Below are positions 41,335 to 50,169 of a DNA stretch of 64,000 nt, one piece after another. The translations under genes and the position numbers were made by a program. The notes below the pieces were generated by a model, which made no database searches, was not told where the DNA came from, and worked only from the letters and a program-made list of their open reading frames with translations. This stretch comes from a bacterium (GTDB lineage Bacteria > Myxococcota_A > Bradymonadia > UBA7976 > UBA1532), in the NCBI GenBank assembly GCA_030426085.1, contig JAUHYW010000027.1, positions 1 through 64,000 on the forward strand, written 5' to 3'. Numbering within the stretch: the first letter of the stretch is position 1; each line of letters begins with the position of its first letter.

Positions 41335-43644
41335 TCAGCGGCGGGTGAAGAACTTGCCGAACAGCCCCTGCGGATCACGCTCCTCGAGCGCCCGCCGCCC
41401 CTCCATCTCGCGGATCGCCCGGTTCGCCGTGGGGTTGCGCCGGTTGAGCGAGAGCGCCTTGCGGTACAGCTTCATCGCTTTGTCGTCCCGCCCCAGCGTC
41501 CGGTAGATGTTGCCCAGCAGCACATAGCCCTCGTCCTGGTTCGAGTCGGCGTCGAGGGCCGCCTTGATCTCGTCGTGGGCCTCGGAGCGGGCCTTGCGGT
41601 CGTTGGCCGGGGCGAGCAGGAAGCGCACCCAGCCGCGGTACATCTTGAAGAGCTGCTGATGGGGATCCTGCTTGCAGGCGAGCTGGAAGTGGGCCAGCGC
41701 GTTCTCCAGATCCTCGGCCTCGAGGCAGCGGCGGCCCTTGGCGAAGTTGGCGTCGGCCTTGATCAGATCGGGCCCGGTCGTCGCCATCCGGCTCGCCTCG
41801 CGCCGGTTGCGGGCCATGCGCCGGCGATCGACGACGTGCTCCGTCGTCTCGACCGATCCGTCCACCGACCCCCCGACCGACCCGCCCACCGAGACGTCGG
41901 CCGTCGTGCGCCGGGGCACGCCCCCGTCCGAGGTGCGCCGCCGACGGCTCACCGTCGAGCGGCCGCCGTTGAGCGAGACCGACCCCCCGGTCAGCGAGAC
42001 CGAGCCGTCCAGCGACCCGCCGACCGCCGCCCGGGGCGTGGGCGCCCGCTCGACCATCGGCGCCTGCTGATCGGCGAAGGCCAGGCAGCCGGTGATCTCC
42101 AGCGCCCGCAGGATGCGCAGCGAGTCGACCAGGCCGTAGGGGCTGTGGGCCAGCACCTCGCCCAGCGTGCGCTGCCCGTCGCACAGCGCGGCCACCCGCA
42201 GCTCGTCGGCGAAGTCGCGCAGCATCGTGGCGTAGTCCCGCAGGCGGGGCGTCGAAGACACCGGGCTGCGGTTGCGGGCGTCGAAGTGGGCCACCAGCGG
42301 CGCGATGGGGAACGACGTCTTGATGCCATCGAAGATGAGCACCAGCGGGTTGAGCTCGATGGGATCGAGCCGGGCCCGGATGTCGGGCTCGTAGGTCAGC
42401 CCGTACTCGGCCCCGCTCCACGCGAAGCACGACAGGATGCGCTGCCGCATCTGCCGCCGCAGCCCTTCGGCGAGCCCGTCGGCGTCGATGGCGCCCATGC
42501 GCACCAGCGCCTCGCCCTGGCGCACGTCCATCTGCCGGGCCATGCGCCCGCTGTGCTCGAGCTGGCGCTGATCGATCAGCCCCTCTTGCAGCAGCAGGTA
42601 GCCCAGGCTCTCCGAGCGGATGTTGCTCTCGGCGCCGATCGGCCGCCCGTTGGCCAGCACGATGACCTTGCGCACCGGCCCCCGGCGGATGAGCACCCGC
42701 CCGGTGAACAGATCGCGGAAGCAGCGATACAGAAGGTTGGGCACGGTCACCGCGCCGTAGATGCCCCGGGGATCGCTGGGGCTCTGGGGCACGATGGGCT
42801 CGAGGGCGTAGCGCCGCTCGTCGTCGGCCACCACCCCCACCCCGTGGCGGATGGCCTCCATGCGCATCGACTCGAGGCCCCAGGTGTGATTCTCGGCCTC
42901 GTCGACGGCGTAGACCGCCGCCAGCCGGGCCGCGGTCGAGTCGGGCGCGGGCGGGGTCGGATCCACCGGCTCGGCGCCAGCCGGCTCGGCCCCGAGCGGC
43001 GGCGCGAGCTCCGGGGCGCCGCCCGCCAGCAGCCCGCCGGCCGACGAGGCCCCATAGCTCTCCGCCGGATCGCCGTCCGCCTGCACCGCGGGCACCTCCT
43101 CCAGCGTCGGCGGCCCATCGGGGCGCGCCGGGCCGCCGACGGCCGGCGCGGGCGGTCGCTCGATCCCGACCGGCGGCGGCGCCTCGGGCGGCGCGGTGCT
43201 CTCCGGCTCGATCACCGCGGCCGGCGCCGCGTCCCTTTGCGGATCATCCTGTGCCTCGCCCTGCGCGTCCGGCTGCTCCCCGGCCAGGCTCTTCTCGATC
43301 GCCTCGAGCAGCGCGCCGACGCCGAACGGCTTCACCAGGAACTGAGGGATCGCCAGCGCCTCCCGGGCCCGCTCGACCTCCGGCCGCCGCGACTGGCGGG
43401 CGGTGCCCATCAGCACCAACGCCACGTCGAGCCGGGTGTCGCGCACCGCCCGGCACAGCGCGACGCCGTCCATGTCGGGGAGCTGCATGTCGACGAGGAT
43501 CAGATCGGGCCGCTCGCCGATGAAGCGATCCATGCCGGTGGCGGCGTCGACGGTCGCGGTGACGTCATAGCCCTTCACGCCCAGGAAGCGGCTGAGCAGA
43601 TCGCGGATCTTCGCGTCGCGCTCGATGACCAGGATCCGATTCAT
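41335..43644 (-). CDS. Receiver-DUF4388 (PATAN)-TPR regulator
   Basis: 769 residues. An N-terminal receiver domain has Asp10, the phosphorylation site Asp52 (LVDMQLPD) and the lysine in LVKPFG near 104; the first acidic position is Glu8. A long acidic Pro/Ala linker (about 125-230) leads to a DUF4388/PATAN-type domain at about 265-460 (LYRCFRDLFTGRVLIRRG, LGYLLLQEGLIDQRQLE). A second winged-helix-like part follows, then a Ser/Gly/Arg-rich tract with GGSVGGSVDGSV repeats (about 560-620), and finally TPR helices (650-760). This set is common in gliding and social Myxococcota regulators. GGAG lies 5 nt before ATG 43644. The kinase partner is not adjacent. Confidence 0.8.
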   Translation of the reverse strand: MNRILVIERDAKIRDLLSRFLGVKGYDVTATVDAATGMDRFIGERPDLILVDMQLPDMDGVALCRAVRDTRLDVALVLMGTARQSRRPEVERAREALAIPQFLVKPFGVGALLEAIEKSLAGEQPDAQGEAQDDPQRDAAPAAVIEPESTAPPEAPPPVGIERPPAPAVGGPARPDGPPTLEEVPAVQADGDPAESYGASSAGGLLAGGAPELAPPLGAEPAGAEPVDPTPPAPDSTAARLAAVYAVDEAENHTWGLESMRMEAIRHGVGVVADDERRYALEPIVPQSPSDPRGIYGAVTVPNLLYRCFRDLFTGRVLIRRGPVRKVIVLANGRPIGAESNIRSESLGYLLLQEGLIDQRQLEHSGRMARQMDVRQGEALVRMGAIDADGLAEGLRRQMRQRILSCFAWSGAEYGLTYEPDIRARLDPIELNPLVLIFDGIKTSFPIAPLVAHFDARNRSPVSSTPRLRDYATMLRDFADELRVAALCDGQRTLGEVLAHSPYGLVDSLRILRALEITGCLAFADQQAPMVERAPTPRAAVGGSLDGSVSLTGGSVSLNGGRSTVSRRRRTSDGGVPRRTTADVSVGGSVGGSVDGSVETTEHVVDRRRMARNRREASRMATTGPDLIKADANFAKGRRCLEAEDLENALAHFQLACKQDPHQQLFKMYRGWVRFLLAPANDRKARSEAHDEIKAALDADSNQDEGYVLLGNIYRTLGRDDKAMKLYRKALSLNRRNPTANRAIREMEGRRALEERDPQGLFGKFFTRR

Positions 43645-43712
43645 CGGGACTCCGCCGGGCCCACCGGACATCGCGCCCCGAACGCGCGGTCCACTCGTCC
43701 CCGCTCGCCGAA

Positions 43713-43724
43713 CAGGTTAACCTG
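43713..43724. promoter_or_regulatory. 12 bp palindrome overlapping two divergent -10 boxes
   Basis: CAGGTTAACCTG is a perfect palindrome midway between the regulator gene (start 43644, minus) and the gene at 43805 (plus). Read either way it contains TAACCT, the -10 form used elsewhere in this window. Shared repression of both promoters is possible. The matching -35 boxes are weak. Confidence 0.45.
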
Positions 43725-43804
43725 TCCTCGGGTCGGGCGGAAGCGTGACGCCCGGGGCCCGCCGACGACTGTCGGACAACCCACGACATCCCGAGGAGAT
43801 CCCG

Positions 43805-44347
43805 ATGCACGACACCGCGATCCGGGCCGCGAAGGTCGCCGAGGTCGGCCAGCGCATCGCGAAGCTGCTGACCGCCGATATCCGGGTCTACGCCACCGGC
43901 GAGGTGCGCCGGCGCTTCGTCGAGACCCCCGCCGTGGCCGACGCGCTCGACGACGCCGAGGTCGCCGCGCTCAAGGCCGCCACCGCCGCGTTCGCCGCCG
44001 CCGCCGCCGAGGCGCTCGCCGAGCGGCTGGCCGACGACGCGCTGTGGCTCGGCGCCGAGTCCCCCGAGGCCGACGACGCGCCGGTGACCCACATCCCCGC
44101 CGTCGAGCAGGCGCTTCAAGCCGTCGCCGACGACCTGACCCGCTTCCTCGACCGCCACGGCCTGACCGCCGGCGCCCCGCTGAGCTATCGACTGCCGGCC
44201 CGCTTCATCGACGGCGAGAACCTGCCCAGCCTCTCCCGCGCGCTGTGGAAGGCCATCGCCCGCTACCGCGAGGCCCGCGCCGCCGAGGCCGCCGCCCGGG
44301 AGGCCACCAGCGCCGAGTCCCGGGCGAAGCGATGGGACGACGCATAG
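43805..44347 (+). CDS. Small helical cytoplasmic protein, unknown
   Basis: 180 residues, rich in Ala, Glu, Asp and Arg, and predicted mostly helical. There is no signal peptide, membrane segment or Cys. Recognisable features are an N-terminal helix, AKVAEVGQRIAKLLTADI, and an FIDGENLPSLSRALWKAIARYRE segment near 140. GAGGAG at 43793-43798 is 6 nt before the ATG. It is divergent from the receiver-DUF4388 gene across the 12 bp palindrome, so co-regulation is plausible. I do not recognise a family. Confidence 0.65.
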   Translation: MHDTAIRAAKVAEVGQRIAKLLTADIRVYATGEVRRRFVETPAVADALDDAEVAALKAATAAFAAAAAEALAERLADDALWLGAESPEADDAPVTHIPAVEQALQAVADDLTRFLDRHGLTAGAPLSYRLPARFIDGENLPSLSRALWKAIARYREARAAEAAAREATSAESRAKRWDDA

Positions 44348-44372
44348 CCCGGGTCGACGTCACTCGACCGGG
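44348..44372. terminator. Hairpin between convergent genes
   Basis: CCCGGGTCGA and TCGACCGGG form a 9-10 bp stem with a one-base bulge. The 6-nt loop holds the stop codon of the minus-strand gene. No T-run is present. Confidence 0.4.
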
Positions 44373-45558
44373 ACGCACTCCAGGCCGCTGCGGCACAGCC
44401 AGATCCCGGGCTGCCCGTCGACCTCGCACGCCCGCCCCACCTCGCGGGGCGCGCCCGCGACCCCGTCGCAGTCCCAGTCGTCGCGGGCGTAGCACCGATC
44501 GGGCTGGGGCTGGGCGGACTCGGCGTCGCAGCGAAGGCGCCCGCCCTCGCAGATCAGGAGGCCGGCCGCCGCGCACCACCCCTGCCCGGTGGTACACGGC
44601 AGATCGACGCCCGCCGGCCGCTCGTCGATGAGCCCGTCGCAGTCGTCGTCGACCCCATCGCACAGCTCCGGGCGGGGATCGCTCGCCCCGTCGCACGCCC
44701 CCCAGCCGGCGCCGACGCAGCGCTGCTCGCCGGCCACGCAATGACCCAGCCCGTCGACCCCCGGCGCCCGCGGGCCGCACGGGCGCACCGCACCCTCGGC
44801 GCACCCGCAGTCCAGGCCCTCGTCGACCGCCCCGTCGCAGTCGTCGTCCGACCCATCGCAGCGCTCGGGCCGGGGCGTGATGGCATCGACGCACGACACA
44901 TGCCGCCCCGCCTCGCACCGTCGGGCGCCGGCCCGGCACCGCCCCACGCCCTCGGTCCCCGGCGGACCGGGGTAGCACGGGGGCGCCTCGGCCACCTCGT
45001 CGACGATCGCGTCGCAGTCATCGTCGAGGCCGTTGCAGATCTCGTCGAGCGTCGCCGGCTCGATCACCGGCACGCAGCCGAGGGCGCCGGCCCGGCACCG
45101 CACCTCGCCCGCGGCGCACCGCCCGATGTGATCGGTCACGCAGGCGCCGAGGAAGGCCTCGTCCTCGTCGACTTCGCCGTCGCAGTCGTCATCCACGCCG
45201 TTGCAGCCATCGACCTCGGCGACAGCGCAGCGCACCTCGTCGAAACCGGATCGATCGCATTGGAGGGTGCCTTCACACGCACCTCTCATGCACGGCTCGC
45301 CTATCGCGAGCCCTTCGTCCAGGAAGCCGTCGCAGTCGTCGTCGATCCCGTTGCACTGCTCCGGACGGGGCACCAGGAAGTTGCGGTCGTCACAGTCGGG
45401 CCCCGGGTCGCAGTCGACGCCGAAGCCGTCGCCGTCGCCGTCGATGCACGGCACGTCCAGATCGCGGACGACGACGTCCCGACACCCGGCGCCGAGCAGC
45501 AGCAGCGCCGAGGCGGCGAGGGCGAGGCGGGCTTGCGCTGGGCGGGCCCGGGGGCCAC
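44360..45558 (-). CDS. MopE-type metal-binding-motif lipoprotein, apparent 5' frameshift
   Basis: About 400 residues. The mature part has at least five repeats of the putative metal-binding motif (C-N-G-x-DDDCDG-x-x-DE), starting with CIDGDGDGFGVDCDPGPDCDD. These are known as Cu-binding_MopE-like (PF11617) and are common in Myxococcota. The signal peptide RLALAASALLLLGAGC is present, but no ATG, GTG or TTG exists in its frame nearby. The only suitable start, GTG 45558, is one frame off. Adding one C to the CCC run (GGG at 45529-45531 on plus) would give a normal N terminus, MAPGPAQRKPRLALAAS. This is either a real mutation or a sequencing/assembly error. Copper binding is inferred from the family name only. 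Confidence 0.65.
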
Positions 45559-45559
45559 G

Positions 45560-46189
45560 ATGAGCGCGATGCGCGCCCCACTCACCCTGCCCGGTGCCCT
45601 GCTGATCGCGGCCCTCGCCACCCCCGCGCGGGCCGAGGGCGGCCCCCGGGCCGGGGTCGAGGCCGGCGCCCTGCTCGCGACGACGATGGGGGTCTCGGCG
45701 TCGGCCGGCGGGCGCAACGCCTACTCGGCGGTGCCGGTCGACCCCGGCTGGATCGTCGGCGGCCACCTCGAGTGGGTCCCCAGCCAGAGCGCCCGGCTGG
45801 GGGTCGAGGTGTGGATCACCGGCCTCGGCGTGCGCCGCCACCGGGAGGAGGCCGAGTGGACGGCGACCTACGTCGGCCTCGCCCCCCGGCTGCGGTTCAC
45901 CTTCCCGCTCAGCGACGCGGTCGGGCTCGACGCTCAAGGCGCCTTCGGCCCGGCCTGGCTCAGCGGCGGCACGACCTACGGCAGCGTGGGCCTCACCGCC
46001 CGGGTCGGTATGGGGCTGAGCTGCGCGCTCACCGCGGACATCGAGGCCGCCGTCGGGTTGTCGCTGCACGCCGCCAGCATCTGGCCGGCCGAGATCCTGA
46101 CCCCCGGCGACGACATCGTCGTCGACGAGCCCTATATGCATGGCTTCCGCACGCTCATGCTCACCCTCGGCGTGCGCGCGCGCCGCTGA
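45560..46189 (+). CDS. Outer-membrane beta-barrel protein
   Basis: 209 residues. A signal peptide (LTLPGALLIAALATPARAEG) is cleaved near residue 27. The rest alternates hydrophobic and polar residues in strands of 8-10 with Gly/Asp turns, as in 8-stranded barrels (LGVEVWITGLGVRRH, VGLAPRLRFTFPL). The end, FRTLMLTLGVRARR, does not have the canonical terminal Phe. The start is uncertain (45560 or 45569). It lies head to head with the MopE-type gene with almost no space for a promoter, so its control region must be inside that gene. The function is unknown. Confidence 0.6.
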   Translation: MSAMRAPLTLPGALLIAALATPARAEGGPRAGVEAGALLATTMGVSASAGGRNAYSAVPVDPGWIVGGHLEWVPSQSARLGVEVWITGLGVRRHREEAEWTATYVGLAPRLRFTFPLSDAVGLDAQGAFGPAWLSGGTTYGSVGLTARVGMGLSCALTADIEAAVGLSLHAASIWPAEILTPGDDIVVDEPYMHGFRTLMLTLGVRARR

Positions 46190-46200
46190 GCGCGCGCTCA
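46187..46200. terminator. Palindrome formed by two facing stop codons
   Basis: TGAGCGCGCGCTCA is a perfect 14 bp palindrome. Its left TGA stops the barrel gene and its right TCA is the stop of the minus-strand cytochrome gene. It may act as a short bidirectional hairpin or roadblock. Confidence 0.35.
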
Positions 46201-47955
46201 CAGAGACTCGAGGAAGGCCACCAGATCGGCCCGCGCGTCGGCCGGCAGCGCCTCGACGTCCCCGTGCGCCGCGCCGCCGCAGGCCGGAACGAAGCGCTCG
46301 GCGAGGGTGCCGGCGCAGCCGTCGTGCATCAGCGGCAGCCGATGGGCGGCCCCCACCAGGGACGGCACCTGCAACGCCTCGCCGGTGCCCACGTCGTGCG
46401 ATCCGGGGTCGACGGTGCCATCGGCGAAGTGACACGCCCGGCAGCCGGCCTCGTCGAACACCCGCTCACCGCGCTCGACGGCGCCCGGATCGAGGGCCGG
46501 CGCCGGGGGCAGCGTCGGCACGGTGTCCAGCCAGGCCCCGAGCGCGTCGTGCTCGGCGAGGGTCAGCGGATCTCCGCCCATGCGGCCGACGAAGACCTCC
46601 TCCATGAAGGTGTCGAAGTCGTCCAGATCACCGCTCCAGTGGAACGGCGCCCGCCCGCTCAGCCCGCCGTGCAGCGTCTGGGTCCGCCGGGGCCCGAACG
46701 CCTCGAAGACCCAGACGTGCCCGTCCTCCCCGCCCTCGGGGTGGCAGCTCGCGCAGGCGATGCCCGAGCGGGTCGCCCGGTGGAACAGCGCATGCCCCGA
46801 GTCGACGAGCGGCGCGGCGTCGAAGGTGATCCCCAACCACCGCTCCGTGCTGCCCGACGACAGGCTGGGGCGCTCGCCCGCGATCTGCGCCGTCTGCGGC
46901 TCGAACCACCACAGCCGCGTCCCCTGCCACGCCACCGCGACCACGCCCCGCGCGGCCACCCCCGAATCACCGCACAGGTAGTCGTAGAGGCCGGGCGTCC
47001 CGTTCGGATCGGCGACCGCCACCCGCCCGTCGGGGCTCACCGCCACGTCGACCCCGAGGACGGTGCCCACCGGGGAGGCGGGCTCGGCGGTCTGCGCCCC
47101 CGGCCCGACCCGGGAGAGGGCCTGATGCAGCACCCCGGCGCTGCCGCAGCCGCCCCCGCCCGCGTAGTACTGCACCGCACTGCTCAGGTCGGGCAGCGCT
47201 GAGCGCCGGTGCCGTTGATGCAGCAGGACCGGGTCGCCGGTGGGATCGGAGACCATGCGCCACGCCACCCGGGGGGCGAGCGGCTCGCCGCCGCGGTGGC
47301 TCTCGACCGCGGCGGGCACCGGCTCGATCGCGCCGGCGGCGTCGACCGCGAAGACCTCCGCCGAGCGGAACGTATTGACGAGCACCCGGTCGCCGTCGAC
47401 GACGACGTCCCGCAGATCGGGCGCGACCATCACCCGCCCCCGCTCGGCGTGGGTCTCGGCGTCGAGCTCGACCAGCGCGCCGTGCAGGCAGGCGACGTAC
47501 AGGCTGTCCCGGCCGATGTCGTAGGCGATCCCCCGGGGCGCAGGGCACACCGCCGTCCGCCGGAGGATGGCCGGCTCGACCGGGTCGAACGCCACGACCG
47601 CCCCGCCCCGCCGCAGCGCGACGTGCACCCGGCCGGCGGCGTCTTCGGCCATGCGATTGGGCCGATCCCCCGCCTGCAACGGGAGCCGCCCGTGCGCGCT
47701 GCGCGTGTTCGGATCGACGATCCACAGCATGTCGCGGTCGAGATCGGCGGCGATGACGAAGCGATCGTCACGGGTGACGATCAGGCCGCCGCCGACGATG
47801 GGCGCCACCGGCGCCGAAGACAGATCGGGCACCGGCGTGGCCTCGTCGACGTGCTCGTTCTCGGCGGGGGGCGGCGGGCCCGGCTTCACCTCGCAGGCGG
47901 CGAGCGCAGTGACGGCGCAGAGCCCGATGAGCGGTGTGACGAGCCCGTGTCGCAT
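46198..47955 (-). CDS. Beta-propeller diheme cytochrome c lipoprotein
   Basis: 585 residues. Lipobox ALAAC. Residues 50-380 read as a YVTN/NHL-type propeller (FVIADLDRDMLWIVDP with Asp-rich blade ends, RDSLYVACLHGALVELD). The C-terminal 200 residues carry two heme c sites, CASCH near residue 401 and CRACH near 505, embedded in a MauG/cytochrome-c-peroxidase-like context (HWSGDLDDFDTF, GRMGG). GAGGAGG lies 6 nt before ATG 47955, and a good promoter lies upstream (47980-48008). It probably transfers electrons at the outer membrane or periplasm. Such propeller-cytochrome fusions are frequent in Myxococcota and have no assigned substrate. Confidence 0.8.
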   Translation of the reverse strand: MRHGLVTPLIGLCAVTALAACEVKPGPPPPAENEHVDEATPVPDLSSAPVAPIVGGGLIVTRDDRFVIAADLDRDMLWIVDPNTRSAHGRLPLQAGDRPNRMAEDAAGRVHVALRRGGAVVAFDPVEPAILRRTAVCPAPRGIAYDIGRDSLYVACLHGALVELDAETHAERGRVMVAPDLRDVVVDGDRVLVNTFRSAEVFAVDAAGAIEPVPAAVESHRGGEPLAPRVAWRMVSDPTGDPVLLHQRHRRSALPDLSSAVQYYAGGGGCGSAGVLHQALSRVGPGAQTAEPASPVGTVLGVDVAVSPDGRVAVADPNGTPGLYDYLCGDSGVAARGVVAVAWQGTRLWWFEPQTAQIAGERPSLSSGSTERWLGITFDAAPLVDSGHALFHRATRSGIACASCHPEGGEDGHVWVFEAFGPRRTQTLHGGLSGRAPFHWSGDLDDFDTFMEEVFVGRMGGDPLTLAEHDALGAWLDTVPTLPPAPALDPGAVERGERVFDEAGCRACHFADGTVDPGSHDVGTGEALQVPSLVGAAHRLPLMHDGCAGTLAERFVPACGGAAHGDVEALPADARADLVAFLESL

Positions 47956-47979
47956 AGTGGTCCTCCTCGATGCCATCCC

Positions 47980-48008
47980 AGTCTACCGAATGACATCGCA
48001 TGCCACAA
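47980..48008 (-). promoter_or_regulatory. Predicted promoter of the propeller cytochrome gene
   Basis: On the minus strand TTGTGG (48008-48003), 17 bp, TAGACT (47985-47980), 24 bp before the start codon. Confidence 0.55.
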
Positions 48009-48106
48009 AGGCCTTCTGTGACCGGCGGGCCGTGCACGCGGCGCGGCTGTGCATCGCCCGCCCGGTCTGGCATGATGCGGCCGTCTCGCAGAGGAGGTCC
48101 GCGCCC

Positions 48107-48772
48107 ATGAAAGCCCTGCTGTTCGTCCTGGTCGGCGTCGGAGTCGCGGCGGCCATCGGCTTCGTCATCTCCCGGCGCAAGAAGGCCGAGGAGGACCGCC
48201 GCCGGGCCCGCGAAGACGCGGTGTCCGGGGCCAACGTCACCAACGACATCACCGGGGTCGGCGCGGGCGGCGTGCTCAAGATGCCGCCCTTCGGCAACAA
48301 CCGCCTGCCCATCGAGACCTACGTCAAGACCCGCCACCGCTACCAGGACGGCGAGGGCGGCCCGCCGTGGTACGAGCTGGTGTGCGAGCACGGCCGGCGG
48401 GAGATGGTCGTCGAGTGGTCCCGCGAGGGCGGCGAGGTCTACGTGACCGCCGGCTACGACGACGAGCACCCCCGGCTGGACGACGTGGGGCTCACCGAAG
48501 AGAAGCTCATCGAGTTCGACGAGTCGGGCCGGGGCCGCTTCGAGTGGGACGGCGACACCTGGCACCTCTCGGAGAGCGGCGAGCGGCGCTACTTCGCCGA
48601 CGACGGGCGCGAGGGCGAGGGCTTCTACTGCTGGGAGTTCGAGTCCGACGACGAGTCGCGCAACCTCTCGGTCGAGAAGTGGGCCGGGGATCACAAGTTC
48701 TACGTGTACGTGCTGCACAACGTCGATGCCCGGGCCATCGAGGTGTTCGACGCGGGGCAGGTGAAGCGATGA
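48107..48772 (+). CDS. DUF4178-like membrane-anchored protein
   Basis: 221 residues. One N-terminal helix (KALLFVLVGVGVAAAIGFVIS) anchors it, followed by a basic/acidic stretch, RRKKAEEDRRRARED. The soluble part is beta-rich and resembles DUF4178: YEL..E.G.REMVVEW, a LIEFDESGRGRFEWDGDTW block and ESGERRYF. It opens an overlapping operon with a coiled-coil protein, a DUF350 protein and a spermidine-synthase-like protein. This gene set recurs in many bacteria (family knowledge), sometimes near PspA-type stress genes. GAGGAGG is 9 nt upstream of the ATG. The biochemical role is unknown. Confidence 0.6.
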   Translation: MKALLFVLVGVGVAAAIGFVISRRKKAEEDRRRAREDAVSGANVTNDITGVGAGGVLKMPPFGNNRLPIETYVKTRHRYQDGEGGPPWYELVCEHGRREMVVEWSREGGEVYVTAGYDDEHPRLDDVGLTEEKLIEFDESGRGRFEWDGDTWHLSESGERRYFADDGREGEGFYCWEFESDDESRNLSVEKWAGDHKFYVYVLHNVDARAIEVFDAGQVKR

Positions 48773-50169
48773 GCCGCGCGGCGTGGGCCGGCATCCTGCT
48801 GCTCGGCGCGGGGCTGGGGCTGGCAGCGTACTTCCTGACCCGGGGCATCGAGGCGTCGACGCTGGAAGCGGTGAAGGCCGCCGAGCAGGCGGTGGAGGGC
48901 GACGCGGCGAGCCTCGAGCGCGCGCACGGCGACTTCGTGCGGATCGTCGGGCAGGCGCCGGACTACCTCGAAGGGCAGCCCGACATCGCCGCCGCCCGCA
49001 AAGACTTCGAGGCCCGGCGGGCGAAGATGGCCGAGGCGAAGGCGGTGCTCACCGAGCAGATCCCGCCGCTGATCGAGAGCGGGGACTACGAGAACAACGA
49101 TCGCGTCGTGATGCTGGCCCAGAAGGCGGCGGCGACGTCGTCCCAGGCGGTGGGCGGGGTCTCGAAGAACGCGGGCACCGCCCGGCGGCTGCTGCGCTAC
49201 AAGACCGATCACGCCACGCTGATGCAGACCGCCCGGGCCCAGGTGACGGCGGCGGCTTCGCTCGGGGCCGAGGGCGACACCGCGCTGGAGAATCAGATCC
49301 AGCTCGCGGCGACGCGCTACCCCGAGGCGAAGCCCAAGCTCGACGCCCGGCTGACCGACATGAAGCGCCACGCGGCGCAGATCGCGAAGAGCGGGGCCGA
49401 TCTGGAGCGGCTGGCGGCGGCGGCGTCCATCGATTACGTCGCCGCCGGCAAGACGGCGGACGCCGTCATCCAAGGCGGCGACAAGCTGGCCAAGATGCGG
49501 GCCGACATCGAGAGCGACATCGCTGATCTCGGCAAGAGCGTCGACAAGATCCTCGAAGACATGAAAGAGGAGAACGGGCGCTACTATCACCAGTACAAGG
49601 TCGTCGAGAACGGCGTGGCGCGCACCACGGGCTGGGAGGAAGTGACCCGCAGCGTCTACCAGCAGCACCGGGAGCACCTGGGCATGGCGATCTACAGCAA
49701 GCCCGAGGGCAAGCTGGCCAGCGAGGCCGAGACCGTCGCCGCGCCGCCGGGCTACAACTACGTGGGCAACGAGCGCTACGGGCGCTGGGAGCGGCGCAAC
49801 GGCCAGGAGTTCTGGGTCTTCTATGGCAAGTACTCGCTGATGCGCGATCTGCTGTGGGGCGGCGGCGGCCGCTATCGATCGGTGCCTCGCACCAGCTATC
49901 GCAGCTATCGCAGCACCATCGGCTCGGGCAAGCCATTCTATGGCACCAAGAAGCAGTATGGCAGCAAGGGCACCGTGACGAAGACCCGCTATTCGGGCAG
50001 CAACTACTACAAGCAGCAGCGGCGCTCGAAGTACAGCGGCTCGAAGTACAGCGGCAGCCGGCGCAGCAGCAGCCGGCGATACAGCGGATCGAGCAGCGGC
50101 GGGCGGCGCTCGGGCGGATCCCGGGGCAGCCGCTATCGCAGCTCCAGCTTCGGCGGCGGAGGCAAGTGA
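48769..50169 (+). CDS. Membrane-anchored coiled-coil protein with Ser/Tyr/Arg-rich tail
   Basis: 466 residues. The N-terminal helix AWAGILLLGAGLGLAAYFL is followed by about 230 residues of heptad-like helices (30-260). A conserved-looking beta segment comes next (GYNYVGNERYGRWERRNGQEF). The C-terminal 130 residues are highly repetitive and basic, with SKYSGSKYSGSRRSSSRRYS and RSYRSYRS, ending SSFGGGGK. This tail resembles YgiB/YjfM (DUF1190)-like Gly/Ser/Tyr tails and may phase-separate or bind polyanions. Both ends overlap neighbours (ATGA and TGATG), so expression is coupled. No family is firmly recognised. Confidence 0.6.
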   Translation: MSRAAWAGILLLGAGLGLAAYFLTRGIEASTLEAVKAAEQAVEGDAASLERAHGDFVRIVGQAPDYLEGQPDIAAARKDFEARRAKMAEAKAVLTEQIPPLIESGDYENNDRVVMLAQKAAATSSQAVGGVSKNAGTARRLLRYKTDHATLMQTARAQVTAAASLGAEGDTALENQIQLAATRYPEAKPKLDARLTDMKRHAAQIAKSGADLERLAAAASIDYVAAGKTADAVIQGGDKLAKMRADIESDIADLGKSVDKILEDMKEENGRYYHQYKVVENGVARTTGWEEVTRSVYQQHREHLGMAIYSKPEGKLASEAETVAAPPGYNYVGNERYGRWERRNGQEFWVFYGKYSLMRDLLWGGGGRYRSVPRTSYRSYRSTIGSGKPFYGTKKQYGSKGTVTKTRYSGSNYYKQQRRSKYSGSKYSGSRRSSSRRYSGSSSGGRRSGGSRGSRYRSSSFGGGGK

